A stretch of 64,000 nucleotides of DNA from Verrucomicrobiia bacterium (GTDB lineage: Bacteria; Verrucomicrobiota; Verrucomicrobiia; Opitutales; Cerasicoccaceae), in the NCBI GenBank assembly GCA_030425485.1, contig JAUIAM010000013.1, positions 1 through 64,000 of the forward strand. The letters are read 5' to 3'. Position numbers and translations under genes: made by a program. Numbering within the stretch: the stretch's first letter is position 1; each line of letters begins with the position of its first letter. The notes beneath the pieces were generated by a model that had not been told where the DNA came from, did not search any database, and saw nothing but the letters and a program-made list of their open reading frames with translations. Positions 20,263-29,371 of this stretch are shown here, piece after piece.

Positions 20263-21060
20263 CTACACCGGCTCTTCAACCACCGGGTTGGTCAGCTTGC
20301 CGATGCCGTCGATTTCAATCGTCACCTCGTCGCCCGGCACCAGCCAGCGGCGCGGATCACGGGCAAAGCCCACCCCGGAGGGCGTCCCGGTCAGGATAAC
20401 CGTCCCCGGCTGAAGCGTCGTGCTGCCGCTGACGAAGGCCACGATCTGCGAGACGGTAAAAATCAGGTCCGAGGTGTTGGAGTCCTGCAAGGTTTCGCCA
20501 TTGATCACGGTGCGCAGGCCGACGGCGTTCGGATCGGCAAACTCATCCAACGTGACCAGGCACGGCCCCAGCGGACAAAACGTGTCAAAGGTCTTGCCGC
20601 GGACCCACTGCCCGCCCCCGCCGCTCTTCTGCCAATCCCGGGCGCTCACGTCGTTTGCCGCCGTGTAGCCGTACACCACGCTCATGGCCTCGGACTCAGA
20701 GACGTTTTTGCAGGTCTTGCCAATGACGATGGCCAGTTCGCACTCGTAGTCGACCTTGTCGCTACGCAGGGCGCGCGGCAGCTCAATCGGGCCTCCCGGG
20801 TGCTGCACCGCGCTGGGTGCTTTCATAAAGATGACCGGGTTCGGCGGCAGCTCTGCCCCCTGCTCCTCGGCGTGCGCCTTGTAGTTGAGGCCGATACAAT
20901 AAATCGCGGGCGGCTCCACCGGGGCGAGCAACTCGCCGCTGACAGGTTCGTCCGTAGGCGTAAAGTTCGGAAAACTGCCCGTCAGTTTTGTGAAAATCCC
21001 CTCGCGCTCCTGCGCATAGTGGATGGCACCGCTGCTGTCTTTCAGGCGTACAATTCTCAT
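20263..21060 (-). CDS. Fumarylacetoacetate hydrolase family protein
   Basis: YCIGLNYKAHAEEQGAELPPNPVIFMKAPSAVQHPGGPI ... LTGTPSGVGFARDP. Confidence 0.93.
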   Translation of the reverse strand: MRIVRLKDSSGAIHYAQEREGIFTKLTGSFPNFTPTDEPVSGELLAPVEPPAIYCIGLNYKAHAEEQGAELPPNPVIFMKAPSAVQHPGGPIELPRALRSDKVDYECELAIVIGKTCKNVSESEAMSVVYGYTAANDVSARDWQKSGGGGQWVRGKTFDTFCPLGPCLVTLDEFADPNAVGLRTVINGETLQDSNTSDLIFTVSQIVAFVSGSTTLQPGTVILTGTPSGVGFARDPRRWLVPGDEVTIEIDGIGKLTNPVVEEPV

Positions 21061-21109
21061 GGCATTCCCTTGGTTAGTGGGCAAACAGACCCACCTTGGC
21101 TAGCAAAGC

Positions 21110-21349
21110 CTAGCTAAGCTCGTAGTGGTAATCCTCGATGACCGGATTGCTCAGCAACTCGTGGCAGAGCTTGTCCAGCGAAGCGCGAAACTCCGGCGTG
21201 TCCTCAGCCTGCACCTCAAACTCCACCGTTTTGCCCACTCGGACGTTGTCCGCCGAGGTGAAGCCCAGGCTGTGCATGGCGTGGCCGACGGCTGCTCCCT
21301 GCGGATCGAGCACGTTCTTCTTCGGTGTAACAAAAACTGTAATTTTCAC
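21110..21349 (-). CDS. purS: Phosphoribosylformylglycinamidine synthase subunit PurS, GTG start
   Basis: VKITVFVTPKKNVLDPQGAAVGHAMHSLGF...VRVGKTVEFEV. Confidence 0.9.
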   Translation of the reverse strand: MKITVFVTPKKNVLDPQGAAVGHAMHSLGFTSADNVRVGKTVEFEVQAEDTPEFRASLDKLCHELLSNPVIEDYHYELS

Positions 21350-21430
21350 AGCGCAGAGCAAGACAGCCCCGCGCCACACTGGCAAGGCAGAAGGCAAGCC
21401 GAGACGTAAAGTTATCCCCGCAGCCTCGGC

Positions 21431-22462
21431 TTACGACTCCGCAAGCCGCTGCTGGATCGCCTCGCTTATGACCTCAAGCGGCAGCACGCTCTCCGCCGCC
21501 CCCAGTTTGACTGCCTCCTTGGGCATTCCATAGACGATGCTCGACTTCTCGTCCTGCGCTATGGTTGACCAGCCCTTGCGCTTGAGTGCCAGCAGTCCCT
21601 CGGCCCCGTCGCGCCCCATCCCGGTCAGCAGCAGGCCCAGACCGTTCGTGGGCCAGAACTCAGCCGCCGTGTTAAACATCACGTCCACCGACGGACGATT
21701 GATCAAATGCTCCGGGCTGTCGGTGTAGCTGAGGTGCCCCCCCGCCTTAAAGCGCAGGTGCTTGTTTTCACCCGCCACCAGTACCTCTCCGGGCTGCGGC
21801 AGGTCTCCCTCCCGGGCCAGCCGGACCTTTAGCTCCGTACGGTGATTGAGCCAGTTGGCAAAGCCTGCCGCGAAGTCCGAGTCCACATGCTGCACGATGA
21901 CCACCGGCGAAGCAAAATCGGCCGGGAAAGCCTGTAAGACCGTCGCGATGGCCTGCGGGCCACCCGTCGATGCCCCAATGGCCAAGAGCGATGGCAGCGT
22001 ATTAGGCGCTGCCGGGGTCACCTTCATCGGCGGCATGGTGTAGCCGCTGCCCTTGGTGGGGCGAGACTTGCCGATAATGTAGCCGATACCCTGAATTTTC
22101 CGCACCAGAGGGTCACCGCCCCGGATGTCCCCCCCCGGTCCCAGCGTGGGTGTGACCGTGGCGTCCAGCGCCCCATGCCCCATGGCCTCGTAAACCAGCT
22201 CGCTGTGGCCGTGCACGGAAGCCGTCACCACCAGAATCGCACAGGGCGAGTGGAGCATGATCTCCCGCGTGGCCTCGGCACCGTTCATCACTGGCATCAC
22301 GAGGTCCATCAGGACGAGGTCCGGGGTATCCTCCGCACACAACTTGACGGCTTCCTCGCCATCACGCGCGATCCAGGCTACTTCGTACGAAGGGTCTTGG
22401 TTGACCACACGGCGCAGGGCCTCGATCGCCAGCGCCATGTCATTGACCAACGCAATCCTCAC
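21431..22462 (-). CDS. CheB/WspF-like chemotaxis methylesterase response regulator
   Basis: MRIALVNDMALAIEALRRVV (WspF-style ND receiver), LAIGASTGGPQAIATVL, MGRDGAEGLLALK. Confidence 0.93.
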   Translation of the reverse strand: MRIALVNDMALAIEALRRVVNQDPSYEVAWIARDGEEAVKLCAEDTPDLVLMDLVMPVMNGAEATREIMLHSPCAILVVTASVHGHSELVYEAMGHGALDATVTPTLGPGGDIRGGDPLVRKIQGIGYIIGKSRPTKGSGYTMPPMKVTPAAPNTLPSLLAIGASTGGPQAIATVLQAFPADFASPVVIVQHVDSDFAAGFANWLNHRTELKVRLAREGDLPQPGEVLVAGENKHLRFKAGGHLSYTDSPEHLINRPSVDVMFNTAAEFWPTNGLGLLLTGMGRDGAEGLLALKRKGWSTIAQDEKSSIVYGMPKEAVKLGAAESVLPLEVISEAIQQRLAES

Positions 22463-24798
22463 GCCTCGGCACCTCCAATGAGGTCCTCAACGGCACGGAT
22501 GAATGACTCATCCTGAAAACTGCTCTTGGTCAGGTAATAATCCGCTCCGGCTTCCATACCCTTTAATCGGTCTTCTTCCCGATCTTTATAGGAAACAATT
22601 ATCACCGGCAAACGCTCCAGACGCGGGTCCTGGCGGATCTTCGTCACAAATTCATAGCCATTCATGCGGGGCATATCCACATCGCTCACCACCAGATCGT
22701 AATCGCCCAGGCGAACGGCATTCCAGCCCGCCGCACCATCGACAGCGACTTCCACGCTGTACCCGGCGTTTTCGAGTAGTTGACGCTCGGTCTCGCGCAC
22801 CGTGATGGAGTCGTCCACCACCAGCACGCGGCGACGGGTGTCCGCCGTTTCGGCCTCAGTATAGCTCGTCCGCATGAGCTCGCCCCCCGCCAGCAGCTTG
22901 TCCACCGACTGCACGAGGTCCTCCACATCGAGGATCAAAATCGGGTCGCCCTCCTCCGTCAGCGAGGCCGCACTCACCCCCGGCACCTTGCCCAGACGGC
23001 TATCCAGCGGACGCACCACCAAGTCGGTTTCGCCCACCAGCTTGTCCACCTCCACCCCGTAGAGGTGGTTGCGGTCGTTGACCACGACGATGTTGATGTG
23101 CTGGGCGATCGTGCTCGTGGCTCCGGCCAGCCCGAGGGCCGCCCGCGAGGAAACCAACCCCACGTTTTGCCCCTCCATTTCAAAGTACTGGCGATTCTCG
23201 ACGTTCTTCAGCTCCTTGACTGAGAGCAGCACGGTGCGGTTTATCCGGCTTAGCGGGAAAGCGTAGGGCTCGCTGTCGATCTCGACCAAAAGCGCGCGAA
23301 TGACCGAGCGCGTGATGGGGAGCTGGAGGTGAAAAGTTGTGCCGTGGCCCAGCTCGGTGTGAATGCGCACCTGCCCGCCAATCTCCTGCATCAGCGTCAT
23401 GACGACGTCGAGCCCAACGCCCCGTCCGGAAATCTCCGTCACCTTGCCTGCGGTAGAAAATCCGGGCAAAAACAGAAACTCCAGCACCTCGTCGTCGGAA
23501 AGGTTTTGCGCCATCTCCGCCGTGGTCAGTTCCTTTTCCACTACCTTCTCCCGCAGGCGGGAAATATCCACTCCGCGTCCGTCGTCGCGCACCTCCACAA
23601 TGAGCATGCCCGCGCTGTGCCTGGCCAGCAGCCGCAGGGTGCCGCCCTCGGCCTTACCCGCGGCAAGCCGCTCCTCCGGCGTCTCAAGCCCGTGGTCGCA
23701 GGCATTGCGCAGGATGTGGTTCAGGGGCGCCTCCAGCTTGTCCAGGATGTCGCGGTCCACCGGGGTTTCCTGCCCCTCGATCTGAAAGGCAATCTTCTTG
23801 CCCATGGTCTTGGCCAAGTCACGAATCAGACGCGGAAAGCCCTGCACCCCGTCGCTGAATGGACGCATCCGGCTCTCCAGCACCTCGCGATAGAGGCGAT
23901 CTGAGAGCAGGGTGTTGCGGCGGGAAAAGTTATCAAAGAGATCGAGCTGGCGGCGAATGGCGTGCAGGTTGTCACTGGCTGCTGTGCGGATACTCTCCCA
24001 CTGCTGCAAAAACTCTGCCCGGTCACCATTGTTCTCCAAAAGTTGCTGGCTCTGGTCGATGCGGGAGTTGAGCGCGTTCTGGGCCTCCTTGAGCCGCAGC
24101 AGACTGAGCCTGAACTGCTCAAGCTGACGCGTTTCGACCAGGGTTTCCGCCGCCAAGCCCATCAAGCGGTTCAAGTTGTCCGCGGACACGCGCACAATCG
24201 TCTCCGCGGTGTGGGCTGCCTTTGCGGGGCTTGATTTGGCGGGGGCCGCTTCCTTCGGCGTCTCCGGTGTGGGTTTGACCTCTGGCGCCGCTGGGGTCTC
24301 GACCGGCTTGACCGGCTCAACAGGCGCGGGCTTTTCAACCGCTTCCGACTCAGACTTGGCCGGAACGGCGGGTCCACCGTTACTGCCGGAAAAGCTTCCC
24401 TCCAGGATCGCGCGCAAGTCACCCGTCAGGCGTTCGGACACCTCGGCGTTTTCGGCCAGCCAGGCTGGCATCTCGTCTGCGCCGGGCCCACCCGAAGCGT
24501 TGAGAAAATCCGCCGTTTGCAGGAAGACGTCAAAGGCCCCCTCGGGCAAGTCCAGCTTCCCCTCGCCCACCGCGACAAAGACATCTTCCATGGCATGCGC
24601 CACGCTCGAAACCACACCCAAGCCGATAATCCGCGCCGCGCCCTTGAGTGAGTGCGCCGCCCGCATCAGGCCATCGATTTGCTTCGAGTCGCCGGGGTCA
24701 GACTCCAGCGCTAGCAGCCCGGCATTTAACTGCGCCCCCTGCGTCTCTACCTCTTGCTGGTAGAGATCTAGCATGGAGAAGTCCGGTTCGCTGCTCAT
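22459..24798 (-). CDS. CheA/WspE-like hybrid histidine kinase with C-terminal receiver
   Basis: Hpt AAHSLKGAARIIG; LNHILRNACDHGLETPEER; GRGVGLDVV; receiver VLVVDDSITVRETERQLL...VSDVDMPRMNG. Confidence 0.95.
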   Translation of the reverse strand: MSSEPDFSMLDLYQQEVETQGAQLNAGLLALESDPGDSKQIDGLMRAAHSLKGAARIIGLGVVSSVAHAMEDVFVAVGEGKLDLPEGAFDVFLQTADFLNASGGPGADEMPAWLAENAEVSERLTGDLRAILEGSFSGSNGGPAVPAKSESEAVEKPAPVEPVKPVETPAAPEVKPTPETPKEAAPAKSSPAKAAHTAETIVRVSADNLNRLMGLAAETLVETRQLEQFRLSLLRLKEAQNALNSRIDQSQQLLENNGDRAEFLQQWESIRTAASDNLHAIRRQLDLFDNFSRRNTLLSDRLYREVLESRMRPFSDGVQGFPRLIRDLAKTMGKKIAFQIEGQETPVDRDILDKLEAPLNHILRNACDHGLETPEERLAAGKAEGGTLRLLARHSAGMLIVEVRDDGRGVDISRLREKVVEKELTTAEMAQNLSDDEVLEFLFLPGFSTAGKVTEISGRGVGLDVVMTLMQEIGGQVRIHTELGHGTTFHLQLPITRSVIRALLVEIDSEPYAFPLSRINRTVLLSVKELKNVENRQYFEMEGQNVGLVSSRAALGLAGATSTIAQHINIVVVNDRNHLYGVEVDKLVGETDLVVRPLDSRLGKVPGVSAASLTEEGDPILILDVEDLVQSVDKLLAGGELMRTSYTEAETADTRRRVLVVDDSITVRETERQLLENAGYSVEVAVDGAAGWNAVRLGDYDLVVSDVDMPRMNGYEFVTKIRQDPRLERLPVIIVSYKDREEDRLKGMEAGADYYLTKSSFQDESFIRAVEDLIGGAEA

Positions 24799-24845
24799 GG
24801 TTCAGTTGGGAAAAAGGTTCGTGGCGATTTACTGAAGCTTAAGGA

Positions 24846-25442
24846 TCAGAGGTACTGGTTAATCAGGCTGTGGAAAACGAGTTCGTCATCCAGGTAGCCC
24901 ACGGGTTGATCCTGCAAACGAAAGAGCCCGAGCGAATACGTGGCCAGCGACTTGCCGACCGTCACCGGCACCGCTTGCATACCCTCCGTCTCAAAGGGTA
25001 CCACGCCGTAGACCTCATCCACGCGAAAGGCAAAGGCGTCCGCCCCTCGCTGAATCAAGATCATGCGCGGATACACACGGCGGCTCAGTACGGCGGCGTC
25101 CTCCTTGCGCTGGTTCAATCCCAGCAGCGAACGCAGCGATACCGCCAGGTGTAATTCACCCCGGATGTTCGTTATGCCGTGCAGCACCTGGTTGGTGCGC
25201 TGGGGGATGCGGTGAATGCTTGAAACCGGGCAAATGTCCTTAATTGCGCGGCAAGGCAGGGCCAGCCACTCGTCTTCCAGGCGAAAAACGAGCAACTGCA
25301 CGGTTTCGCGAGCACCCTCGTCAGCTGCCGCCCGCACACGCTCCACCCACTCCTCGCGGTAACCCTCCGGGTGTGGACGGTCCAGCAGGCTCTCAACCGA
25401 ACGGCTCGTCAGTTCGTTTGTTTCCTGGGAATTCTCAGGCAT
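24846..25442 (-). CDS. CheW-domain protein (WspD position)
   Basis: LLVFRLEDEWLALPCRAIKDICPVSSIHRIPQRTNQVLHGITNIRGELHLAVSLRSLL. Confidence 0.9.
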   Translation of the reverse strand: MPENSQETNELTSRSVESLLDRPHPEGYREEWVERVRAAADEGARETVQLLVFRLEDEWLALPCRAIKDICPVSSIHRIPQRTNQVLHGITNIRGELHLAVSLRSLLGLNQRKEDAAVLSRRVYPRMILIQRGADAFAFRVDEVYGVVPFETEGMQAVPVTVGKSLATYSLGLFRLQDQPVGYLDDELVFHSLINQYL

Positions 25443-26673
25443 CGGCGGCCTCCTGTTTGCTTACGCGACTTCTTAGTCGGGCGGCTTCATCGTTAGCCCC
25501 GCGTCGCTCAGCCAAAATAGCCAGTTGCAACAAGGCCTCGCGGTGCCGCGGATCAAGATAAAGTGCCTTGCGGATATAGGCTTCGCCATCGCGCATGCGC
25601 GAGGACGCCATCTCGATCTGGCCGAGCAGAAACAGGGCTTCCGCCGTTGGCGAATGCTCCTCTAAATACGTTCGGCAAAGCTCCCGTGCGGCATCCAGCT
25701 CACCCTTGTCGGCCAGTTCCACCGCTTCACGCAGCGGGCGATTCTCTCCAGTTAAGTCTGCCGCCTTGGGTATGGCCGCACGCACGGGCTTTTTAACCAC
25801 CGGGCGCGGCAGGTTAACGATCCGGCTACTGCGGCGGCGGGCCGGGCGCGCAGCCGGGGAATCGACTGGTTTCTCCTCGCGGTGCCGATAGCAGAACGCG
25901 CCCGGAGGCCCGTAAGTCTCAAACATCTGCGAAAGCATGGGCAATCCATCCGCGTGCCCCACAAACAACACCCCATCTGGTGACAGCAGTTGCTTCAGGT
26001 GGCCGATTGCGCGCTGTCGCGCCTCATGGCGAAAATAGATAAACACGTTGCGGCAGAAAATCACGTCGAAGGACGCTGCCAGGCTCAGGCTGTCCAGCTC
26101 CAGCAGGTTGCAGCGCTGAAAGCGCACGTACTGCTTCACAGAATCGCACACGCGATACCCGCCCTCAGGCAGCGGCTCAAAGTGGTGCAACCGCCCCTCC
26201 GCATCCTTGCCCCGAAAGGCCATCTTGCGAAATTCTCCCTTCCGTGCGAGGTCAACCGTTCGCTCGCTAATGTCCCCGGCGTAAACCTGAAAATCGCTGC
26301 CCTTTAGCCCCGCATCGAGCAAGGTCATGGCGATGGAGTACGGCTCCGGCCCCGCCGCGCAAGGCACGCTGAGGATGCGCAGGGTTTTGCCGCTGTGTGC
26401 TTTTTGCCAAATACTTTTCACCCACAGCTCAAGGTATTCGAAGGGCGCACGGTCACGAAAGAACCAAGACTCAGGCACGAGCAACTCATCCACAAAGTCA
26501 TCAAACTCACGCGGCAACTGGTCAAACTGCGCAAAATAGGCCGAGACATCGCTGATTCCATGAGCCCGCATGCGCTGGCGCACAGCCGTCTCGTAGCCTG
26601 GCCCCGACATCATAGACTCATCCAGCCCGTACTGGCGGCAGATACGCTGGGCAATCAACTCCGGCAGCTTCAT
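25435..26673 (-). CDS. CheR methyltransferase with C-terminal TPR (WspC position)
   Basis: LRILSVPCAAGPEPYSIAMTLLDAG; VIFCRNVFIYF; TPR-like C-terminus. Confidence 0.93.
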   Translation of the reverse strand: MKLPELIAQRICRQYGLDESMMSGPGYETAVRQRMRAHGISDVSAYFAQFDQLPREFDDFVDELLVPESWFFRDRAPFEYLELWVKSIWQKAHSGKTLRILSVPCAAGPEPYSIAMTLLDAGLKGSDFQVYAGDISERTVDLARKGEFRKMAFRGKDAEGRLHHFEPLPEGGYRVCDSVKQYVRFQRCNLLELDSLSLAASFDVIFCRNVFIYFRHEARQRAIGHLKQLLSPDGVLFVGHADGLPMLSQMFETYGPPGAFCYRHREEKPVDSPAARPARRRSSRIVNLPRPVVKKPVRAAIPKAADLTGENRPLREAVELADKGELDAARELCRTYLEEHSPTAEALFLLGQIEMASSRMRDGEAYIRKALYLDPRHREALLQLAILAERRGANDEAARLRSRVSKQEAADA

Positions 26674-27131
26674 GATGCGGCCACCTCCCGCTGCTTGAGC
26701 AGCGCAATAATCTCAGGCGTCAACAGCTCGCTGACCTCAACGCATTGGATGAGCTCCCCCTCGACATCCTTGACCACTTTCCCCAGATGCGGCGCATCCG
26801 GCGGTACCAGCCCCGGATCTCGCAGGGCTTTTTCATCCACGGACAGCGTGTCGATCACCTGTTCGGCAAGCAGGGCCAAAATACGCTCACCGGAGTCATC
26901 CGCCTGCACCAACAGGTAACGCGAACTGAGCACGTCCCGCGCGGGCCGACCGACCGTCAATTGGCAAAGGTCAATCACCGGGGCCACCCGGCCACGGCAT
27001 TCGAAAATCCCCACCACGCTCGGGGGCGTGCCCGGCACCTCGCGCACGGGCAGGGTTGGGACCACCTCGACCACCCGCCGCGAATCCAGTCCGTAGCGTC
27101 TATCGCCTAGCTTAAAGAGAATCAGAAGCAT
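26670..27131 (-). CDS. CheW-domain protein (WspB position)
   Basis: LILFKLGDRRYGLDSRRVVEVVPTLPVREVPGTPPSVVGIFECRGRVAPVIDL. Confidence 0.9.
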   Translation of the reverse strand: MLLILFKLGDRRYGLDSRRVVEVVPTLPVREVPGTPPSVVGIFECRGRVAPVIDLCQLTVGRPARDVLSSRYLLVQADDSGERILALLAEQVIDTLSVDEKALRDPGLVPPDAPHLGKVVKDVEGELIQCVEVSELLTPEIIALLKQREVAAS

Positions 27132-27139
27132 GGTCGTGG

Positions 27140-29371
27140 CTAGTCCTTCTTCGGGGGAAAGGGCGGCCGGGCGGCCTTGCTGCTCTCGCGCACGGGGAAC
27201 GGCATCCGCGTCATCCCGGTGGACATTTTTTCCGCCACCTTGAAGCGCGAAACCTCGCGCCGGAGGTTATTCACCGCCGTGTGCAGGGCCTGCGTGGCCT
27301 GGTCGAACTCGGCCAGTGACTCGTTCGAGCGCTGCGCACCCTCCTTCAAATTCGTCATCGCATCGCTGATCTGAAACGCACCCTGGGTCTGCGACTCCAT
27401 CCCCTCGCGCACCGAAGCAAATCGCGGCGACAACTCCTGCACCCGACGGATAATCTCGTCCAGCTGCGTGCTCAGTACGTCAATCTCGCTTACGCCACCA
27501 CGCACGCCCTCGGAGAATTTATCCATCTCCATGACCCCGGCGGAAACGGCGGTCTGCATCTCCTTTACCATCTGGTCAATGTCGACCGTGGCCTGCGCCG
27601 TCTGGCCCGCCAGGCGGCGAATCTCACGCGCTACGACGGCAAAGCCCAAGCCAAACTCGCCCGCCTTCTCCGCCTCGATCGCGGCGTTGAGCGAGAGTAG
27701 GTTCGTCTGCTCGGAAACCTTGTTGATCGCCGTCACCACCTTGTTGATGTTGTTCGCCTTTTCGGTAATGACGGCCAGCTTGGCCGAAATCGAGCTCGTC
27801 GCCCCATCCAGGTGCTGCATGGCGTCGGACATCCCCGCCAACTGCTGGCGGCCTGTTTCGGCCATTTCGGCTGTTTCTTTTGAGCTGGTGGACACCCCGT
27901 CCATCGTATTGAGCAACTCGCGCGAGGTGGAGGTGATCTGGCTCACCGCCGCGGCAATCTGCGTCGTGGAGGCTCCGAAATCCTGAATCGTAGCCTCCTG
28001 GGCCTTGGCCGTCCCGGTGATACGCGTGGCCGTGGAGACAAGCTGGATCGTGGCGTTCTTCACCTGCAAAAGCAGGCCATTGAGGCTGCCCACCATGTCC
28101 TTGATCGCTTGCAGCAGTTGCCCGGACTCGTCCTTGGTATCGATCTCCACGTCTGCCGTGAGGTCGCCCCGCGCCACCCGCTGCGCCAGCTCGTTGGCCA
28201 CCATGATCCGTCGGGAGAAGGCATTGGCAAAAAACCAGATGATGAGGATAATCACGATGAGCGAGCCCGCCACCAGCGAAAGGGTCAGCGTAATGGCATC
28301 CCAGGCCGGCCCCATGATCTCACTCTTGGTCACGGTCATAATCAGCCGCCAGTTCCCGGTGGGAATGTACGCGCTGGCCATAAAAGTCGTTTCGCCTACG
28401 AGGGGATCATCCACCTCGACCACAGCCGTGTCCCCGCGGCTGAGCGAATAACGCTCGAAAATATCGCGGTAGGTGTTGCTGATGTCGTCCGTGAGCAGTT
28501 TTTCAGCTTTGGAGGGATCGTACTCCAGCATCCCCGTGGCGTCATTAAAGGTCAGCACATCGACCAGGAATGATCCAGGGCCGCCATCTTCACCCGGCTT
28601 GATGAACAGTTTCTCCACCGGGGCCGTGCGCAACTCCTTACCGTAAGTCGTGGCCACAATGTTGCCTCGTCCACTAACCAGGATAAACTCCGCCGTCTCG
28701 TAGGGTTTGAGCTCGTTGATAAAGTCCTGCAAAAAATTCAGCCCGCGGTCCACCGCCGCCATCCCGGCGAAACGCCCATTCATCACGATCGGGCTCGACT
28801 GCTCAATGATCAGGTTTACCTCATTGTAAACGTAAGGCTCGGTCATGAGGTAGGGTTCGGGCGCGCCGCGCAGGTAGTGCTCCTTCATCCCTCCGTAGTA
28901 GAGCGACTCCTCCATGGCCACCAACGGCTCAAGCGTCAGAACGTCGTTTTTGGCCGGGTCGCGAAACCAGTACGGCAAAAAGCGCCCATCTTCACCAATG
29001 TAGTCCACGCTCCCGAAGACTGGTTCAACGCCCCGTGTATCCTGCCCGTCGGCATTAGGTTCATAGCCAATCGATGCACCGATAAACTGCGGAAAATGCT
29101 CCAGTACTTCACGAATGAAAGCCACCGACTGCTTGCGCTGGCCAAACATCCCCGCCTGCTGGGCCAGGGCCATCGTGCGCACCACCGTCACGGCTTCAAG
29201 GTTACCCTGCTCAATATGCATGGCCGCCTTGTTTAATTCCTGCTGAATAATTTCCGACTCCTTCAGCATCATCTGGCTGTGGATGCGGGTCAGGTTAATC
29301 CAGGCCAGCGCCAGCATGATGACCAGTACCGGCACCACCATGTAGAGGAGTATTTTAGAGCGCAGGGTCAT
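27140..29371 (-). CDS. Methyl-accepting chemotaxis protein with periplasmic Cache-like sensor
   Basis: TM + large periplasmic domain + HAMP + EQTNLLSLNAAIEAEKAGEFGLGFAVVAREIRRLA hairpin tip. Confidence 0.95.
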   Translation of the reverse strand: MTLRSKILLYMVVPVLVIMLALAWINLTRIHSQMMLKESEIIQQELNKAAMHIEQGNLEAVTVVRTMALAQQAGMFGQRKQSVAFIREVLEHFPQFIGASIGYEPNADGQDTRGVEPVFGSVDYIGEDGRFLPYWFRDPAKNDVLTLEPLVAMEESLYYGGMKEHYLRGAPEPYLMTEPYVYNEVNLIIEQSSPIVMNGRFAGMAAVDRGLNFLQDFINELKPYETAEFILVSGRGNIVATTYGKELRTAPVEKLFIKPGEDGGPGSFLVDVLTFNDATGMLEYDPSKAEKLLTDDISNTYRDIFERYSLSRGDTAVVEVDDPLVGETTFMASAYIPTGNWRLIMTVTKSEIMGPAWDAITLTLSLVAGSLIVIILIIWFFANAFSRRIMVANELAQRVARGDLTADVEIDTKDESGQLLQAIKDMVGSLNGLLLQVKNATIQLVSTATRITGTAKAQEATIQDFGASTTQIAAAVSQITSTSRELLNTMDGVSTSSKETAEMAETGRQQLAGMSDAMQHLDGATSSISAKLAVITEKANNINKVVTAINKVSEQTNLLSLNAAIEAEKAGEFGLGFAVVAREIRRLAGQTAQATVDIDQMVKEMQTAVSAGVMEMDKFSEGVRGGVSEIDVLSTQLDEIIRRVQELSPRFASVREGMESQTQGAFQISDAMTNLKEGAQRSNESLAEFDQATQALHTAVNNLRREVSRFKVAEKMSTGMTRMPFPVRESSKAARPPFPPKKD

